Assembly: GCA_934320645.1 (NCBI GenBank)
Contig: CAKRFP010000015.1
Coordinates: forward strand, 1-57,003
DNA length: 57,003 bases
Source: an uncultured Bariatricus sp.
Lineage (GTDB): Bacteria > Bacillota > Clostridia > Lachnospirales > Lachnospiraceae
Direction of reading: 5' to 3'
Position numbers and translations under genes: made by a program. Under the pieces are notes generated by a model. The model saw only the letters and a list, made by a program, of their open reading frames with translations. It had not been told where the DNA came from and did not search any database. Each line of letters begins with the position of its first letter. Within the stretch, counting starts at the first letter, position 1. Below are positions 34,136 through 41,518 of the stretch, one piece after another.

Positions 34136-34576
34136 TTACTTGTTCCGCAGTCTTGCCCAGAATCCTTTTTTCTTAGGCGGAGTTTCGAGAGAACCTCTGA
34201 CTCCTTTTACTGCAGTGATGTAAATACCGCTTACGGTTGCTTTTACTTCTTTTTTGACTGGAATAAGATCATAGATGCTTGCATCACACATCAGAGTCAT
34301 GATCTTCGGTCCGACTTTCGCCTTGACTACCGGTACCTTTGAACGACGAAGATACTTCGGTGTATTTTCAAGGACAATTGACGGGAAACCGGCATCTTTA
34401 AGCTTCATCTTACCTTTGTCGATAACCAGGATGTTGACCTGCTGTGCAGCAGCTGCAATCATCTCTTCCTGTTCTGCCTGCTTTTTCTGCGCTTTCTTAC
34501 CGAGGAAATACAGAACAACCAGGGCAATGAGCAGTACGGCAAGAATTACCAGTAATACGATCGTTAACTTACTCAC
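34136..34576 (-). CDS. Conserved membrane-anchored protein of unknown function
   Basis: A 146-residue protein with one N-terminal transmembrane helix (TIVLLVILAVLLIALVVLYFLG), then a short basic/Gln-rich stretch and a soluble beta-rich domain (VNILVIDKGKMKLKDAG, VVKAKVGPKIMTLMCD, KKEVKATVSGIYITAVKGVRG), ending in a basic tail. The arrangement suggests an inner-face or outer-face membrane tether; direction is not clear. No known family recognised. GGAGGAAAAC precedes the ATG. It is monocistronic with its own terminator. Confidence 0.75.
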   Translation of the reverse strand: MSKLTIVLLVILAVLLIALVVLYFLGKKAQKKQAEQEEMIAAAAQQVNILVIDKGKMKLKDAGFPSIVLENTPKYLRRSKVPVVKAKVGPKIMTLMCDASIYDLIPVKKEVKATVSGIYITAVKGVRGSLETPPKKKGFWARLRNK

Positions 34577-34811
34577 GGGTTTTCCTCCTCAAATCATATT
34601 TACACATAGCTTATTGTAGCATTCTTTGTAGACAAGTGCAAGCAATTTGAGGTTTTTGACGGCTTTTTGAAAAGGATGAAAATCTGAAATAAATGTGAAC
34701 TTTGGGAAATCCCTTTTCATTGGCAGATAATGTGTTATAATCATAGGTAGCGCTCTGATGCAGATGGAAGAAAGCAATCAGAGAGAGAATGAAGATACAG
34801 AGGTGTAGAAA

Positions 34812-35894
34812 ATGAAAAAGAAAATAGCAGTGCTTGCAGCAGGTATTTGTGCATTGTCACTGATTCTTACAGGATGTTCCAGTGAGATTTCCAATGATTA
34901 TGTGACCATTACAAAATATAAGGGTGTGGAGATCGATAAAGTAGATTCGACGAAAGTATCAGATGATGATGTAGAATCTCAGATCAACAGCGTGCTTCAG
35001 TCTAAAGCAACTACAACAGAAGTGACAGATCGTGCAGCACAAAACGGAGATACCGTAACAATCGATTACGAAGGAAAGAAGGATGGCGTGGCATTTGACG
35101 GCGGAACAGCTACAGATGCACAGCTTACCCTGGGAAGCGGAACGTTTATTGACGGGTTTGAAGATGGCGTTGTCGGACACAATATCGGTGACACATTTGA
35201 TCTGGACCTGACTTTCCCGGAGAATTATGGGAATGAAGAACTCGCAGGACAGGCGGTTGTATTTACCGTCACACTGAAGGCTATTTCGCAGACGGATGTG
35301 CCAGAACTTACAGATGAGTTTGTACAGAGCGTATCGGATACTTCCAAGACGGTTGAAGAGTACAAGAAAGAAGTCAAGAAATCCCTGAAAAAGAATAACG
35401 AAGAAAATGAAAAGAATACCATCAAGCAAAATGCATGGAAAGCAGTGCTTGAGAATACAACTGTGAACAAGTATCCAAAAAAGGATCTGAAAAATATGAT
35501 CAGTTCGATCAAATCACAGTATGAGAATATGGCATCTTATTATAATCTGGATTTTGCAGATTTCCTTACACAGTATATGAATATGGATGAGGAAACTTTC
35601 AATACAAAAGCAACACAGGCTGCAAAGGATCAGGTAAAAGCAAATCTGGCAGCAGATCTGATCATTGAGAAAGCGAAGATCGATGTGTCAGACAAAGTAC
35701 TTGAGAAAAAGTATAAAGAATACGCAGATGCGTATGGATATGAAGATGTAGATGCACTTAAGAAGGCACTGGAAGAAGCAGGAAATTCAGAGAATCTGGA
35801 GAAGACAGCGAGACTGGATATCGTAGAGGATTGGGTTGCTGATAACTGTAAACAGGTGGAAAGTACTTCTTCTGACAGTAGCAGTACAAAATAA
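34812..35894 (+). CDS. Trigger-factor-like FKBP peptidyl-prolyl isomerase lipoprotein
   Basis: A 360-residue lipoprotein: signal with LTGC and cysteine at residue 22, then an FKBP domain (AAQNGDTVTIDYEGKKDGVAFDGG, GSGTFIDGFEDGVVGHNIGDTF) and a helical C-terminal part like that of trigger factor (VPELTDEFVQSV, EEYKKEVKKSLKKNNEEN). It lacks the N-terminal ribosome-binding domain of true trigger factor, so it likely folds exported proteins outside the membrane, comparable in role to PrsA. AGAGGTG precedes the ATG. It is monocistronic, with a terminator at 35914. Confidence 0.88.
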   Translation: MKKKIAVLAAGICALSLILTGCSSEISNDYVTITKYKGVEIDKVDSTKVSDDDVESQINSVLQSKATTTEVTDRAAQNGDTVTIDYEGKKDGVAFDGGTATDAQLTLGSGTFIDGFEDGVVGHNIGDTFDLDLTFPENYGNEELAGQAVVFTVTLKAISQTDVPELTDEFVQSVSDTSKTVEEYKKEVKKSLKKNNEENEKNTIKQNAWKAVLENTTVNKYPKKDLKNMISSIKSQYENMASYYNLDFADFLTQYMNMDEETFNTKATQAAKDQVKANLAADLIIEKAKIDVSDKVLEKKYKEYADAYGYEDVDALKKALEEAGNSENLEKTARLDIVEDWVADNCKQVESTSSDSSSTK

Positions 35895-35913
35895 GGATAT
35901 AGAAGAAACGAAT

Positions 35914-35941
35914 GGCGGAGAGTGAAATCTCCGTCTTTTTT
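35914..35941 (+). terminator. Rho-independent terminator
   Basis: GGCGGAGA and TCTCCGTC pair with one G-T, followed by TTTTTT. It ends the isomerase lipoprotein gene. Confidence 0.85.
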
Positions 35942-36014
35942 CTTTCTAAAGGGAATGGTATGATATAGAAAACAATCGTTTTTACAGAATGAAATATGCT
36001 ACAGGAGGACAAGT

Positions 36015-36656
36015 ATGAAAGCAGTACTTTTTGATATGGATGGCATTTTAATCGACACGGAGAAATATCTGGCAGTATATAAACAGAAGGCAGTGCGGGA
36101 AGCTGGATACCGGCTGACTCTGGAGACGGCATACAAGTTTCGCAGTTGTGCATCTGTGTTTGCAAGAAAACAGATGAAGGATATTTTTGGAGAAGATTTT
36201 CCGTATGATGAGCTCAGGAGGCGCAGACAGGAACTGATGAGCGCGCATATTGAGCGTTTTGGAATTGAGAAGAAGCCATATGTGGAAGAGGTGATCAAAG
36301 AACTGAAAAGGCGTGGATACCAGACCGCGGTTGTGACTGCGACAGCGGAGGACCGGGCAGTTCGTTATCTGGAAATGGTTGGATTTAAAGATCTGTTTGA
36401 TGAGATCATCAGTGCATCCATGGTGAAATTCGGGAAACCAAGACCGGATGTGTATCTGTATGCCTGCGACAAGATCGGACGAAAGCCGGAAGAATGTATG
36501 GCGGTCGAAGATTCGCCAAACGGGGTAAATGCAGCGTATCAGGCAGGTTGCCATGTGACGATGGTGCCGGATCTGACTCCTGCGACAGAAGAAGTGAAAA
36601 AGATGGCAGATTATATCGTTCCGGACCTGCGTGGACTTCTGGAATATCTGAAATAA
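36015..36656 (+). CDS. HAD family phosphatase, beta-phosphoglucomutase-like
   Basis: A 213-residue HAD-IA hydrolase: motif I LFDMDGILIDTE at the N-terminus, a helical cap (residues about 15-85), motif II VVTATAED, the lysine in KFGKPRPDVYLY, and motif IV CMAVEDSPNGVNAA. Such enzymes act on sugar phosphates or nucleotides; the ending of motif IV resembles beta-phosphoglucomutase and related phosphatases. The substrate cannot be assigned. AGGAGGAC precedes the ATG. A weak hairpin follows (36675-36702). Confidence 0.9.
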   Translation: MKAVLFDMDGILIDTEKYLAVYKQKAVREAGYRLTLETAYKFRSCASVFARKQMKDIFGEDFPYDELRRRRQELMSAHIERFGIEKKPYVEEVIKELKRRGYQTAVVTATAEDRAVRYLEMVGFKDLFDEIISASMVKFGKPRPDVYLYACDKIGRKPEECMAVEDSPNGVNAAYQAGCHVTMVPDLTPATEEVKKMADYIVPDLRGLLEYLK

Positions 36657-36674
36657 CCCCTGAAAATGAGGAGA

Positions 36675-36702
36675 GCCGATATCCGGTTTCCCGAATATCG
36701 GC
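36675..36702 (+). terminator. Hairpin after the HAD phosphatase gene
   Basis: GCCGATAT pairs with ATATCGGC, with an inner CGG/CCG. Only GTTTAT follows, so termination is probably inefficient. Confidence 0.45.
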
Positions 36703-36783
36703 GTTTATGAAAAAGAAAAATTTTATTATGTAAAAAGGTTTATTTCCTTTTGACAATTATTAGTATACTCATATCTTGTGAAA

Positions 36784-36816
36784 AAAGTGTGTTCATAATT
36801 TGAAAGAATTATGAAC
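36784..36816 (-). terminator. Terminator of the minus-strand amidotransferase gene
   Basis: GTTCATAATT (36791-36800) and AATTATGAAC (36807-36816) are perfect 10-bp complements. On the minus strand the stem is followed by CTTTTTT after four bases. It lies about 60 nt beyond the stop of the gene at 36875. Confidence 0.7.
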
Positions 36817-36874
36817 GTTTGTGAACATATATGGACACAGACTAAAAGGCAGATATTGTTGTTCGGATTTTTAT

Positions 36875-37600
36875 TCAGACAGGAGAGGTTTCATCTGTTC
36901 CAGGCAGCATGGAATGGATGAAGCGTGAAAAAAGTTCCCGCATGCATGGTGAGGTGAAAAACATGGATTCCGGATGCCATTGAACACCAAGGGCAAAAGG
37001 TTGTCCTTCGATTTCAATCGCTTCGACCGTACCGTCGGAAGTGTGCGCACAGGCATGAACATTTTTCCCAAGCAGATGCACAGACTGGTGATGGAAGCTG
37101 TTGGTGTACAGCGTGTCTCCGGTCAGCTCGTGTAGATGGCTGTCTTTTGTGATGAAGATCTGATGCCACATATCACTTCGATTCTGCGAAGTCTGCATAT
37201 GAAGGAAGGGATCTCCGGGCTGACAGGACAGATCCTGGTAGACTGTTCCGCCACAGGCCGCATTGAGTACCTGCATACCGCGGCAGATGCCGATGACCGG
37301 AAGATGTCGCTTTAAGATTTCTTCCGTAAAATGGATCTGGAAAAGGTCCACAGAAAGATTAGTCTGTCCCACACCGGGAAGCGGATTCTCATTGAAGAGA
37401 AATGGTGTAAAGTCACCACCGCCGGGAAGCAGGAATCCGTCGCACATGTCAAAATAGGAATCAATCGGGAAGTCCTGAGGAAGAATCGGTATCAGAAGGG
37501 GGATTCCTCCGGAAATGCGGACTGCCCGCACATAGGTATCGGTTACAAACTGGTTTTTGCCGTCGAAGCCACAGCATAAGATTCCAACAACTGGTTTCAT
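36875..37600 (-). CDS. Gamma-glutamyl-gamma-aminobutyrate hydrolase family protein (class I amidotransferase, C26)
   Basis: A 241-residue cytosolic hydrolase. The nucleophile elbow is GICRGMQVLN with C106, and the catalytic pair is H209 and E211 in GVQWHPES. Close to PuuD-type enzymes, which split gamma-glutamyl-GABA in putrescine breakdown, but family members also act on folylpolyglutamates or other gamma-glutamyl amides. No polyamine genes are nearby, so the substrate is open. GAGGAGGA precedes the ATG. Monocistronic. Confidence 0.88.
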   Translation of the reverse strand: MKPVVGILCCGFDGKNQFVTDTYVRAVRISGGIPLLIPILPQDFPIDSYFDMCDGFLLPGGGDFTPFLFNENPLPGVGQTNLSVDLFQIHFTEEILKRHLPVIGICRGMQVLNAACGGTVYQDLSCQPGDPFLHMQTSQNRSDMWHQIFITKDSHLHELTGDTLYTNSFHHQSVHLLGKNVHACAHTSDGTVEAIEIEGQPFALGVQWHPESMFFTSPCMRELFSRFIHSMLPGTDETSPV

Positions 37601-37716
37601 ATTTACAATCCTCCTCTTTATCAGATAAAACAGTTGTTACAAAATATGTGGAGTCTGTATGAAATATGTATTATAATAGAAAAAGTAACGTGCCAGATGG
37701 CAGGAAAGGAGTTCCT

Positions 37717-38184
37717 ATGAAACTGGTTATTCCGGAATATAAAACATTAGAACTTGATACGATATTTTTAGATATGAATGGGACGATCGCTGTGGACGGA
37801 GTGATCCCGCCGAGCGTGAAGGAGCGTCTGATCGCACTTTCAGAGCAGTTCCGAATTTATGTGCTGACCGCAGATACCCATGGAAATGCGAAAGCGCAGT
37901 GCGAAGGGCTTCCGGTGATTCTGGAGACATTTCCGACAGGCAATGCAAAGGAGTATAAAAGGGAATTGGTAAAAGCAACCGGTGCAAAGCGCTGTGTGGC
38001 GATCGGCAATGGCAGAAATGATGAGTGGATGCTCAAAGAGGCAGCACTTTCCATTGCAGTCATGGATCGGGAAGGGGTCTACGGGAAATTATTGAAAAAT
38101 GCGGATCTCTGTGTCAGATCTATGCAGGATGGACTGGATCTTCTGCTCTATCCGGGCCGGATCATTGCAGGACTCCGTGGATAA
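37717..38184 (+). CDS. Small HAD-superfamily protein with P-type-ATPase-like motif I
   Basis: About 155 residues. Motif I reads LDMNGTIAVDG: the nucleophile Asp is present, but the second Asp usual in HAD phosphatases is Asn. Motif II is VLTADTHG, a lysine occurs near KEYKREL, and motif IV is IGNGRNDEWMLKEA. It has no cap, so it resembles the isolated phosphorylation domain of P-type ATPases. Loss of the general acid/base suggests slow hydrolysis or a signalling role. AAAGGAG precedes the ATG at 37717; an earlier in-frame start is unlikely. The methyltransferase gene follows in 42 nt. Confidence 0.8.
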   Translation: MKLVIPEYKTLELDTIFLDMNGTIAVDGVIPPSVKERLIALSEQFRIYVLTADTHGNAKAQCEGLPVILETFPTGNAKEYKRELVKATGAKRCVAIGNGRNDEWMLKEAALSIAVMDREGVYGKLLKNADLCVRSMQDGLDLLLYPGRIIAGLRG

Positions 38185-38226
38185 TATTTGCAGAAGAATA
38201 CGTAAGGGTATGTGGAAGGAGAAAAG

Positions 38227-39429
38227 ATGCGTCAGGCTATAGTGACATTGAAAAAGGGCGAGGGACGTCTGCTGAAATCAGGCGGTGCCTGGATATTCGA
38301 TAATGAAATTGATTCGATCATGGGAGAATTTGAAAATGGTGACATTGTGATCGTCCATGATTTTGACGGATACGGAATGGGAAGAGGATTTATCAACATG
38401 AATTCTAAGATCCGGATCCGTATGATGACAAGAAAGCAGGATCAGGAGATCGATCATGCATTTCTGGAAATGCGGGTGAGAGATGCGTGGGAATACCGGA
38501 AAAAGACAGTAGATACATCAAGCTGCCGTGTGATTTTCGGGGAAGCGGATTTTCTTCCAGGGCTGGTGATCGATAAATTCTCGGATGTGCTGGTTGTAGA
38601 GTCTCTTGCACTCGGAATCGACCGGATGAAAGAAGAGATCGTGGACATTTTGAAAGCGGTTCTTTCAGAAGATGGAATTACGATCCGTGGCGTGTATGAA
38701 CGGAGCGATGCAAAGGTTCGTCAGAATGAAGGCATGGAGAGAGTCAAAGGCTTTATCGGTGAAGAATTTGATACCAAAGTTGAGATTGTGGAAAATGGTG
38801 TCAGATACATGGTTGATGTCAAAGATGGACAGAAGACAGGATTTTTCCTGGATCAGAAATACAATCGTCTGGCAATCCAGAGACTTTGTAAGGATGCAGA
38901 GGTGCTGGACTGCTTCACGCACACTGGCTCTTTTGCGCTGAATGCAGGGATTGCAGGGGCAAAGCATGTAACAGGTGTAGATGCTTCAGAACTTGGCGTA
39001 GAACAGGCAAGAGAGAACGCAAGGCTCAATGGATTAGAAGACAGAGTTGAATTTGTCTGTGCAGATGTATTTGATCTGCTTCCAAAGCTGGAAGAAGAAG
39101 GAAAGCAGTATGATGTGGTAATCCTGGATCCACCTGCATTTACCAAATCCCGTAAGACGATCAAGAATGCGACAAAGGGATATCGCGAGATCAATATGCG
39201 CGGAATGAAGCTGGTAAAACCAGGCGGATATCTGGCAACCTGTTCCTGCTCGCATTTTATGGATTATGAGCTTTTTACGAAGACGATCCACCAGGCAGCG
39301 CAGAATGTGCATAAGAGGGTCAGACAGGTAGAATACCGGACACAGGCACCGGATCATCCGATTTTGTGGTCTGCAGAAGAATCGTACTACCTTAAGTTCT
39401 ATGTTTTTCAGATCGTTGATGAAAAGTAG
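38227..39429 (+). CDS. Class I SAM-dependent rRNA methyltransferase, RlmI-like
   Basis: A 400-residue protein with an N-terminal PUA domain (LKKGEGRLLKSGGAWIFDNEI), a middle EEHD-type domain, and a Rossmann methyltransferase domain: VLDCFTHTGSFALNA for SAM binding and VVILDPPAFTKSRK followed by CSCSHFMD at the active site. Related to RlmI, which methylates a cytosine of 23S rRNA. GGAGAAAAG is directly before the ATG at 38227. Its last codons form the integration site of the downstream mobile element and still encode a full LKFYVFQIVDEK ending. Confidence 0.92.
   Translation: MRQAIVTLKKGEGRLLKSGGAWIFDNEIDSIMGEFENGDIVIVHDFDGYGMGRGFINMNSKIRIRMMTRKQDQEIDHAFLEMRVRDAWEYRKKTVDTSSCRVIFGEADFLPGLVIDKFSDVLVVESLALGIDRMKEEIVDILKAVLSEDGITIRGVYERSDAKVRQNEGMERVKGFIGEEFDTKVEIVENGVRYMVDVKDGQKTGFFLDQKYNRLAIQRLCKDAEVLDCFTHTGSFALNAGIAGAKHVTGVDASELGVEQARENARLNGLEDRVEFVCADVFDLLPKLEEEGKQYDVVILDPPAFTKSRKTIKNATKGYREINMRGMKLVKPGGYLATCSCSHFMDYELFTKTIHQAAQNVHKRVRQVEYRTQAPDHPILWSAEESYYLKFYVFQIVDEK
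39391..39429 (+). other. attL-side attachment site in the 3' end of the methyltransferase gene
   Basis: Encodes LKFYVFQIVDEK-stop. The core shared with the right end is CAGATCGT(T/G)GATGAAAA(G/A)TAGA (39409-39430 against 45904-45925), where two variable bases are shown in brackets. Crossover must lie in this core, so the methyltransferase remains intact after integration. Confidence 0.75.
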
Positions 39430-39513
39430 ACTGAGAAAGTGCTGAAAACACTGCAATTTACGGGATTCTTTAAGACTTGAGAAAAAGACCAACTTATCGT
39501 AAATTATTGTAAA

Positions 39514-39584
39514 ATGGTGTAATTTTTTAAAAAGATGGTGTACAAAATGGTGTACGGTAAAAAGTGAAAGAATAAATGGTGTAC
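39514..39584 (+). repeat. Four ATGGTGTA repeats at the left end (candidate integrase arm sites)
   Basis: ATGGTGTAA at 39514-39522 and ATGGTGTAC at 39535-39543, 39547-39555 and 39576-39584, all in the same orientation. Two more (ATGGTGTAA 45811-45819, GTGGTGTAC 45822-45830) lie at the right end over the integrase stop codon. Repeats at both ends near the crossover sites are what the arm-binding domain of Tn916-type integrases uses. Confidence 0.65.
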
Positions 39585-39612
39585 GATAAAGAGGATATGC
39601 TGTTAGTATAGG

Positions 39613-39646
39613 AAAAACGATTAAACTTTGTGGTTTAACCGTTTTT
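39613..39646. terminator. Bidirectional terminator at the left end of the element
   Basis: AAAAACGATTAAAC (39613-39626) and GTTTAACCGTTTTT (39633-39646) pair with one mismatch; T-runs occur on both strands. On the minus strand it ends the lipoprotein gene at 39655. Confidence 0.7.
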
Positions 39647-39654
39647 CTTTTTTG

Positions 39655-40065
39655 CTAATATGAAATATCAAAAGTGTATTCAGAGAAATTGTCTTTTATA
39701 TTATAGTGATCGGTATTATCTGATGATTTTGGATAATAGTACATTGTAAATAGAGGATTTCCTAATTTAAAGTCTTTTGCAGATGAATACACATAAGCCG
39801 TTATTTTGTTAGGACATCCACTTAAATCATAGCTGAATTTAGTAGAGGGGAAATCATTATTTACACAATGCTTAATTATATTCTCAGAGCAGAGGTTATA
39901 ATTATTGTCAAAAGTCTTTAAATCGGCAATTACATAAAGATACATCATATCTGTGGAAGTGTTTGAGGAAACGACATCTAAAGAGTTTTGTTTTGGATTA
40001 TAGGCACAGGATATAAGAAAAAGAATTAGTGATAGAAATAATGCGAATACTTGTTTTTTTGACAT
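39655..40065 (-). CDS. Lipoprotein of unknown function carried by the mobile element
   Basis: A 136-residue protein with a lipoprotein signal: MSKKQVFALFLSLILFLISC, cysteine at residue 20. The mature part is polar, with aromatic-rich ends (YYYPKSSDN, YTFDISY) and no recognised domain. It is the only minus-strand gene of the element. Small surface lipoproteins on conjugative elements can act in exclusion of incoming copies, but nothing in the sequence proves this. It is very AT-rich, like the rest of the element. Confidence 0.65.
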   Translation of the reverse strand: MSKKQVFALFLSLILFLISCAYNPKQNSLDVVSSNTSTDMMYLYVIADLKTFDNNYNLCSENIIKHCVNNDFPSTKFSYDLSGCPNKITAYVYSSAKDFKLGNPLFTMYYYPKSSDNTDHYNIKDNFSEYTFDISY

Positions 40066-40183
40066 AATTTATATACCCCCTTTAAATTTAGCACCTTACT
40101 ATATATTAACTTCAAAAATAGGAAATTACTAGATAGAAATATAAAATCTATAATATTTTTATTACGTTTTGAAGGTGATATAA

Positions 40184-40393
40184 ATGAAACATATATATTT
40201 AAGGATTGAGGAGTTGCTAAACGAACGAGGCATTAGCAAGAATAAGATTTGCAAAGATTTAGATATTCCGAGGGGAAATTTTAATAGGTATTGCCGAGGA
40301 GATTTTCAGAGGATAGATGCCAATCTACTGATAAAATTATGTGATTATTTTGAATGTGAAATAAAGGATTTAGTTGTTATTAGAGATGAGTAA
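40184..40393 (+). CDS. XRE/Cro-type helix-turn-helix regulator
   Basis: A 69-residue single-domain DNA-binding protein: IEELLNERGISKNKICKDLDIPRGNFNRYCRGDFQRIDANLLIKLCDYF, a Cro/C1 fold with little else. GAAGGTGATAT lies before the ATG. Divergent from the lipoprotein gene and upstream of the structured intergenic region and transfer genes, so it is the likely switch for the element's expression. Confidence 0.85.
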   Translation: MKHIYLRIEELLNERGISKNKICKDLDIPRGNFNRYCRGDFQRIDANLLIKLCDYFECEIKDLVVIRDE

Positions 40394-40436
40394 ATTTTTG
40401 TGACAGATAATTGAAAATTAAATAAGGACAGATATG

Positions 40437-40458
40437 GCAGGCTTATTCTTAAGCCTGC
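40437..40458 (+). terminator. Terminator after the XRE gene
   Basis: GCAGGCTTA and TAAGCCTGC pair perfectly (9 bp) around TTCT; TTGTTTATATAT follows. It separates regulator from transfer genes. Confidence 0.65.
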
Positions 40459-40473
40459 TTGTTTATATATAAT

Positions 40474-40551
40474 AATAAAAAAACTACAACGTCAACAGCG
40501 CAATTTTTTGCGAGCGTAAGCTCTTGCTGTTTACGTTGTAGTTTTTTTATT
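40474..40551. repeat. Branched inverted repeat (two hairpins on a common stem)
   Basis: The outer stem is 19 bp and perfect (AATAAAAAAACTACAACGT at 40474-40492 with 40533-40551). After one mismatch, AACAGC (40494-40499) pairs with GCTGTT (40526-40531). The top offers two small hairpins: CGCAA/TTGCG around TTTT (40499-40512) and GAGC/GCTC around GTAA (40512-40523). They share base 40512, and the first also shares base 40499 with the inner stem, so they cannot all be full length at once. A-run and T-run edges would allow termination in both directions. It may instead be a single-strand replication origin or attenuator. Confidence 0.6.
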
Positions 40552-40597
40552 GTACGCATTTTGGACTTGGAACGAAAAAATAAAATTCTTCCATATT

Positions 40598-40642
40598 CTT
40601 TCTGCGGAGGCGTTTTGGAACTAAATTTGCCACCGCAGAAAG
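40598..40642 (+). promoter_or_regulatory. Hairpin masking the ribosome site of the first transfer-module gene
   Basis: CTTTCTGCGG (40598-40607) pairs with CCGCAGAAAG (40633-40642); after an A-A mismatch GGC (40609-40611) pairs with GCC (40629-40631). The right arm overlaps GAAAGG (40639-40644), the ribosome site for the gene at 40653. Confidence 0.55.
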
Positions 40643-40652
40643 GTTGTGGCAG

Positions 40653-41513
40653 ATGCAAAAGAAATCTCTGTCTAATAAAGAGTTTAGAAGAATATTAACA
40701 AATAACGGGAAAGATCAGAATGCATTAGATTTGTTTTTTAAGACGTTGGAAAACTGGGGCGATAATAGAAATAAAATTACATTTTACATTGTGAAAAGCA
40801 CAACACTAAGAGACGTCATTGAAATTGCAATGGAAGAAGATGAAATATCTAAAAATTGTACTGTCAATCTTGCTGTATATGATGTGTTGACAGAGGTATA
40901 TGGGGATGAAAAGGCTTATGAAAAGTTTGCAGACAAATATAGTGGTAGAAAAGTGTGTATTACAAAGAAGAGGAAAAATAAAGAAGTGGACTATAAAGCT
41001 GAATATGAGGACTTGTGTTCTGGAATGAGTGTAAAAGAAGTTGCAAAGAAATATGGGAAGTCCCCAGCGGCGATACGAAAAGATAAAAGTAGATATCTGC
41101 AAATGCTTAATGAAAGTGTGACAAAAGTTTCAACAGTCCAGCAAATTTTTGATAATTACTATACTATAAGCTCACACGGGGAACGTACCGTGAATCTACA
41201 GAAAGGAGAGCAAAGAGCTATGAAAACAAGAACGATGAAGAAAGCTTGGTTTGAATATCCAGAGTGTTGGATAGAATTAAATGCAGAGCAAGCGAGTGAG
41301 AAAGAGCATGTTGTTATTGTGACAGACGCAAACAAAATTGCTGTTTTTTATTCTTCTGTACCATGTTTTGTTTTAGGACATGCAGATGCAGAGAAAATTA
41401 AAAAATTGGCAAGTAAAGCCGGATTGGAAGAGGACAAGATTTGCCTTTACGGACTCATAGAAGAAGGCTTAGGTGTCAAAAACGTGGGTAATGCACGTAT
41501 CGTTAGGAGGTGA
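40653..41513 (+). CDS. Mobile-element protein of unknown function with a central helix-turn-helix
   Basis: About 286 residues. The N-terminal part (NALDLFFKTLENWGDNRNKITFYIV) is unassigned. Near residues 110-150 YEDLCSGMSVKEVAKKYGKSPAAIRKDKSRYL looks like a resolvase-type helix-turn-helix. The C-terminal 100 residues form a separate alpha/beta unit (WIELNAEQASEKEHVVIVTDANKIAVFYSS). An internal ATG at 41221 has AAAGGAG about 14 nt upstream, so the C-terminal unit could also be made alone. ATG at 40653 chosen for GAAAGG. It is the first gene of the transfer run and its stop overlaps the next gene's ribosome region. Confidence 0.65.
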   Translation: MQKKSLSNKEFRRILTNNGKDQNALDLFFKTLENWGDNRNKITFYIVKSTTLRDVIEIAMEEDEISKNCTVNLAVYDVLTEVYGDEKAYEKFADKYSGRKVCITKKRKNKEVDYKAEYEDLCSGMSVKEVAKKYGKSPAAIRKDKSRYLQMLNESVTKVSTVQQIFDNYYTISSHGERTVNLQKGEQRAMKTRTMKKAWFEYPECWIELNAEQASEKEHVVIVTDANKIAVFYSSVPCFVLGHADAEKIKKLASKAGLEEDKICLYGLIEEGLGVKNVGNARIVRR

Positions 41514-41518
41514 GAAAA

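Noticed and set aside
36750..36777. TTGACA-N16-TATCTT promoter-like match on the plus strand
   Set aside because: No gene follows on that strand for over 900 bases, and the nearby 10-bp hairpin is better explained as the terminator of the minus-strand amidotransferase gene. A small RNA is possible but unsupported.
39514..39584. Short direct repeats considered as a CRISPR array
   Set aside because: Units are only 9 nt, spacing is irregular (21, 12, 29) and no cas genes are present. They fit integrase arm sites.
40449..40698. Open frames across the intergenic region of the mobile element
   Set aside because: Both strands stay open because of the inverted repeat and AT-rich arms. No ribosome site or protein-like composition.
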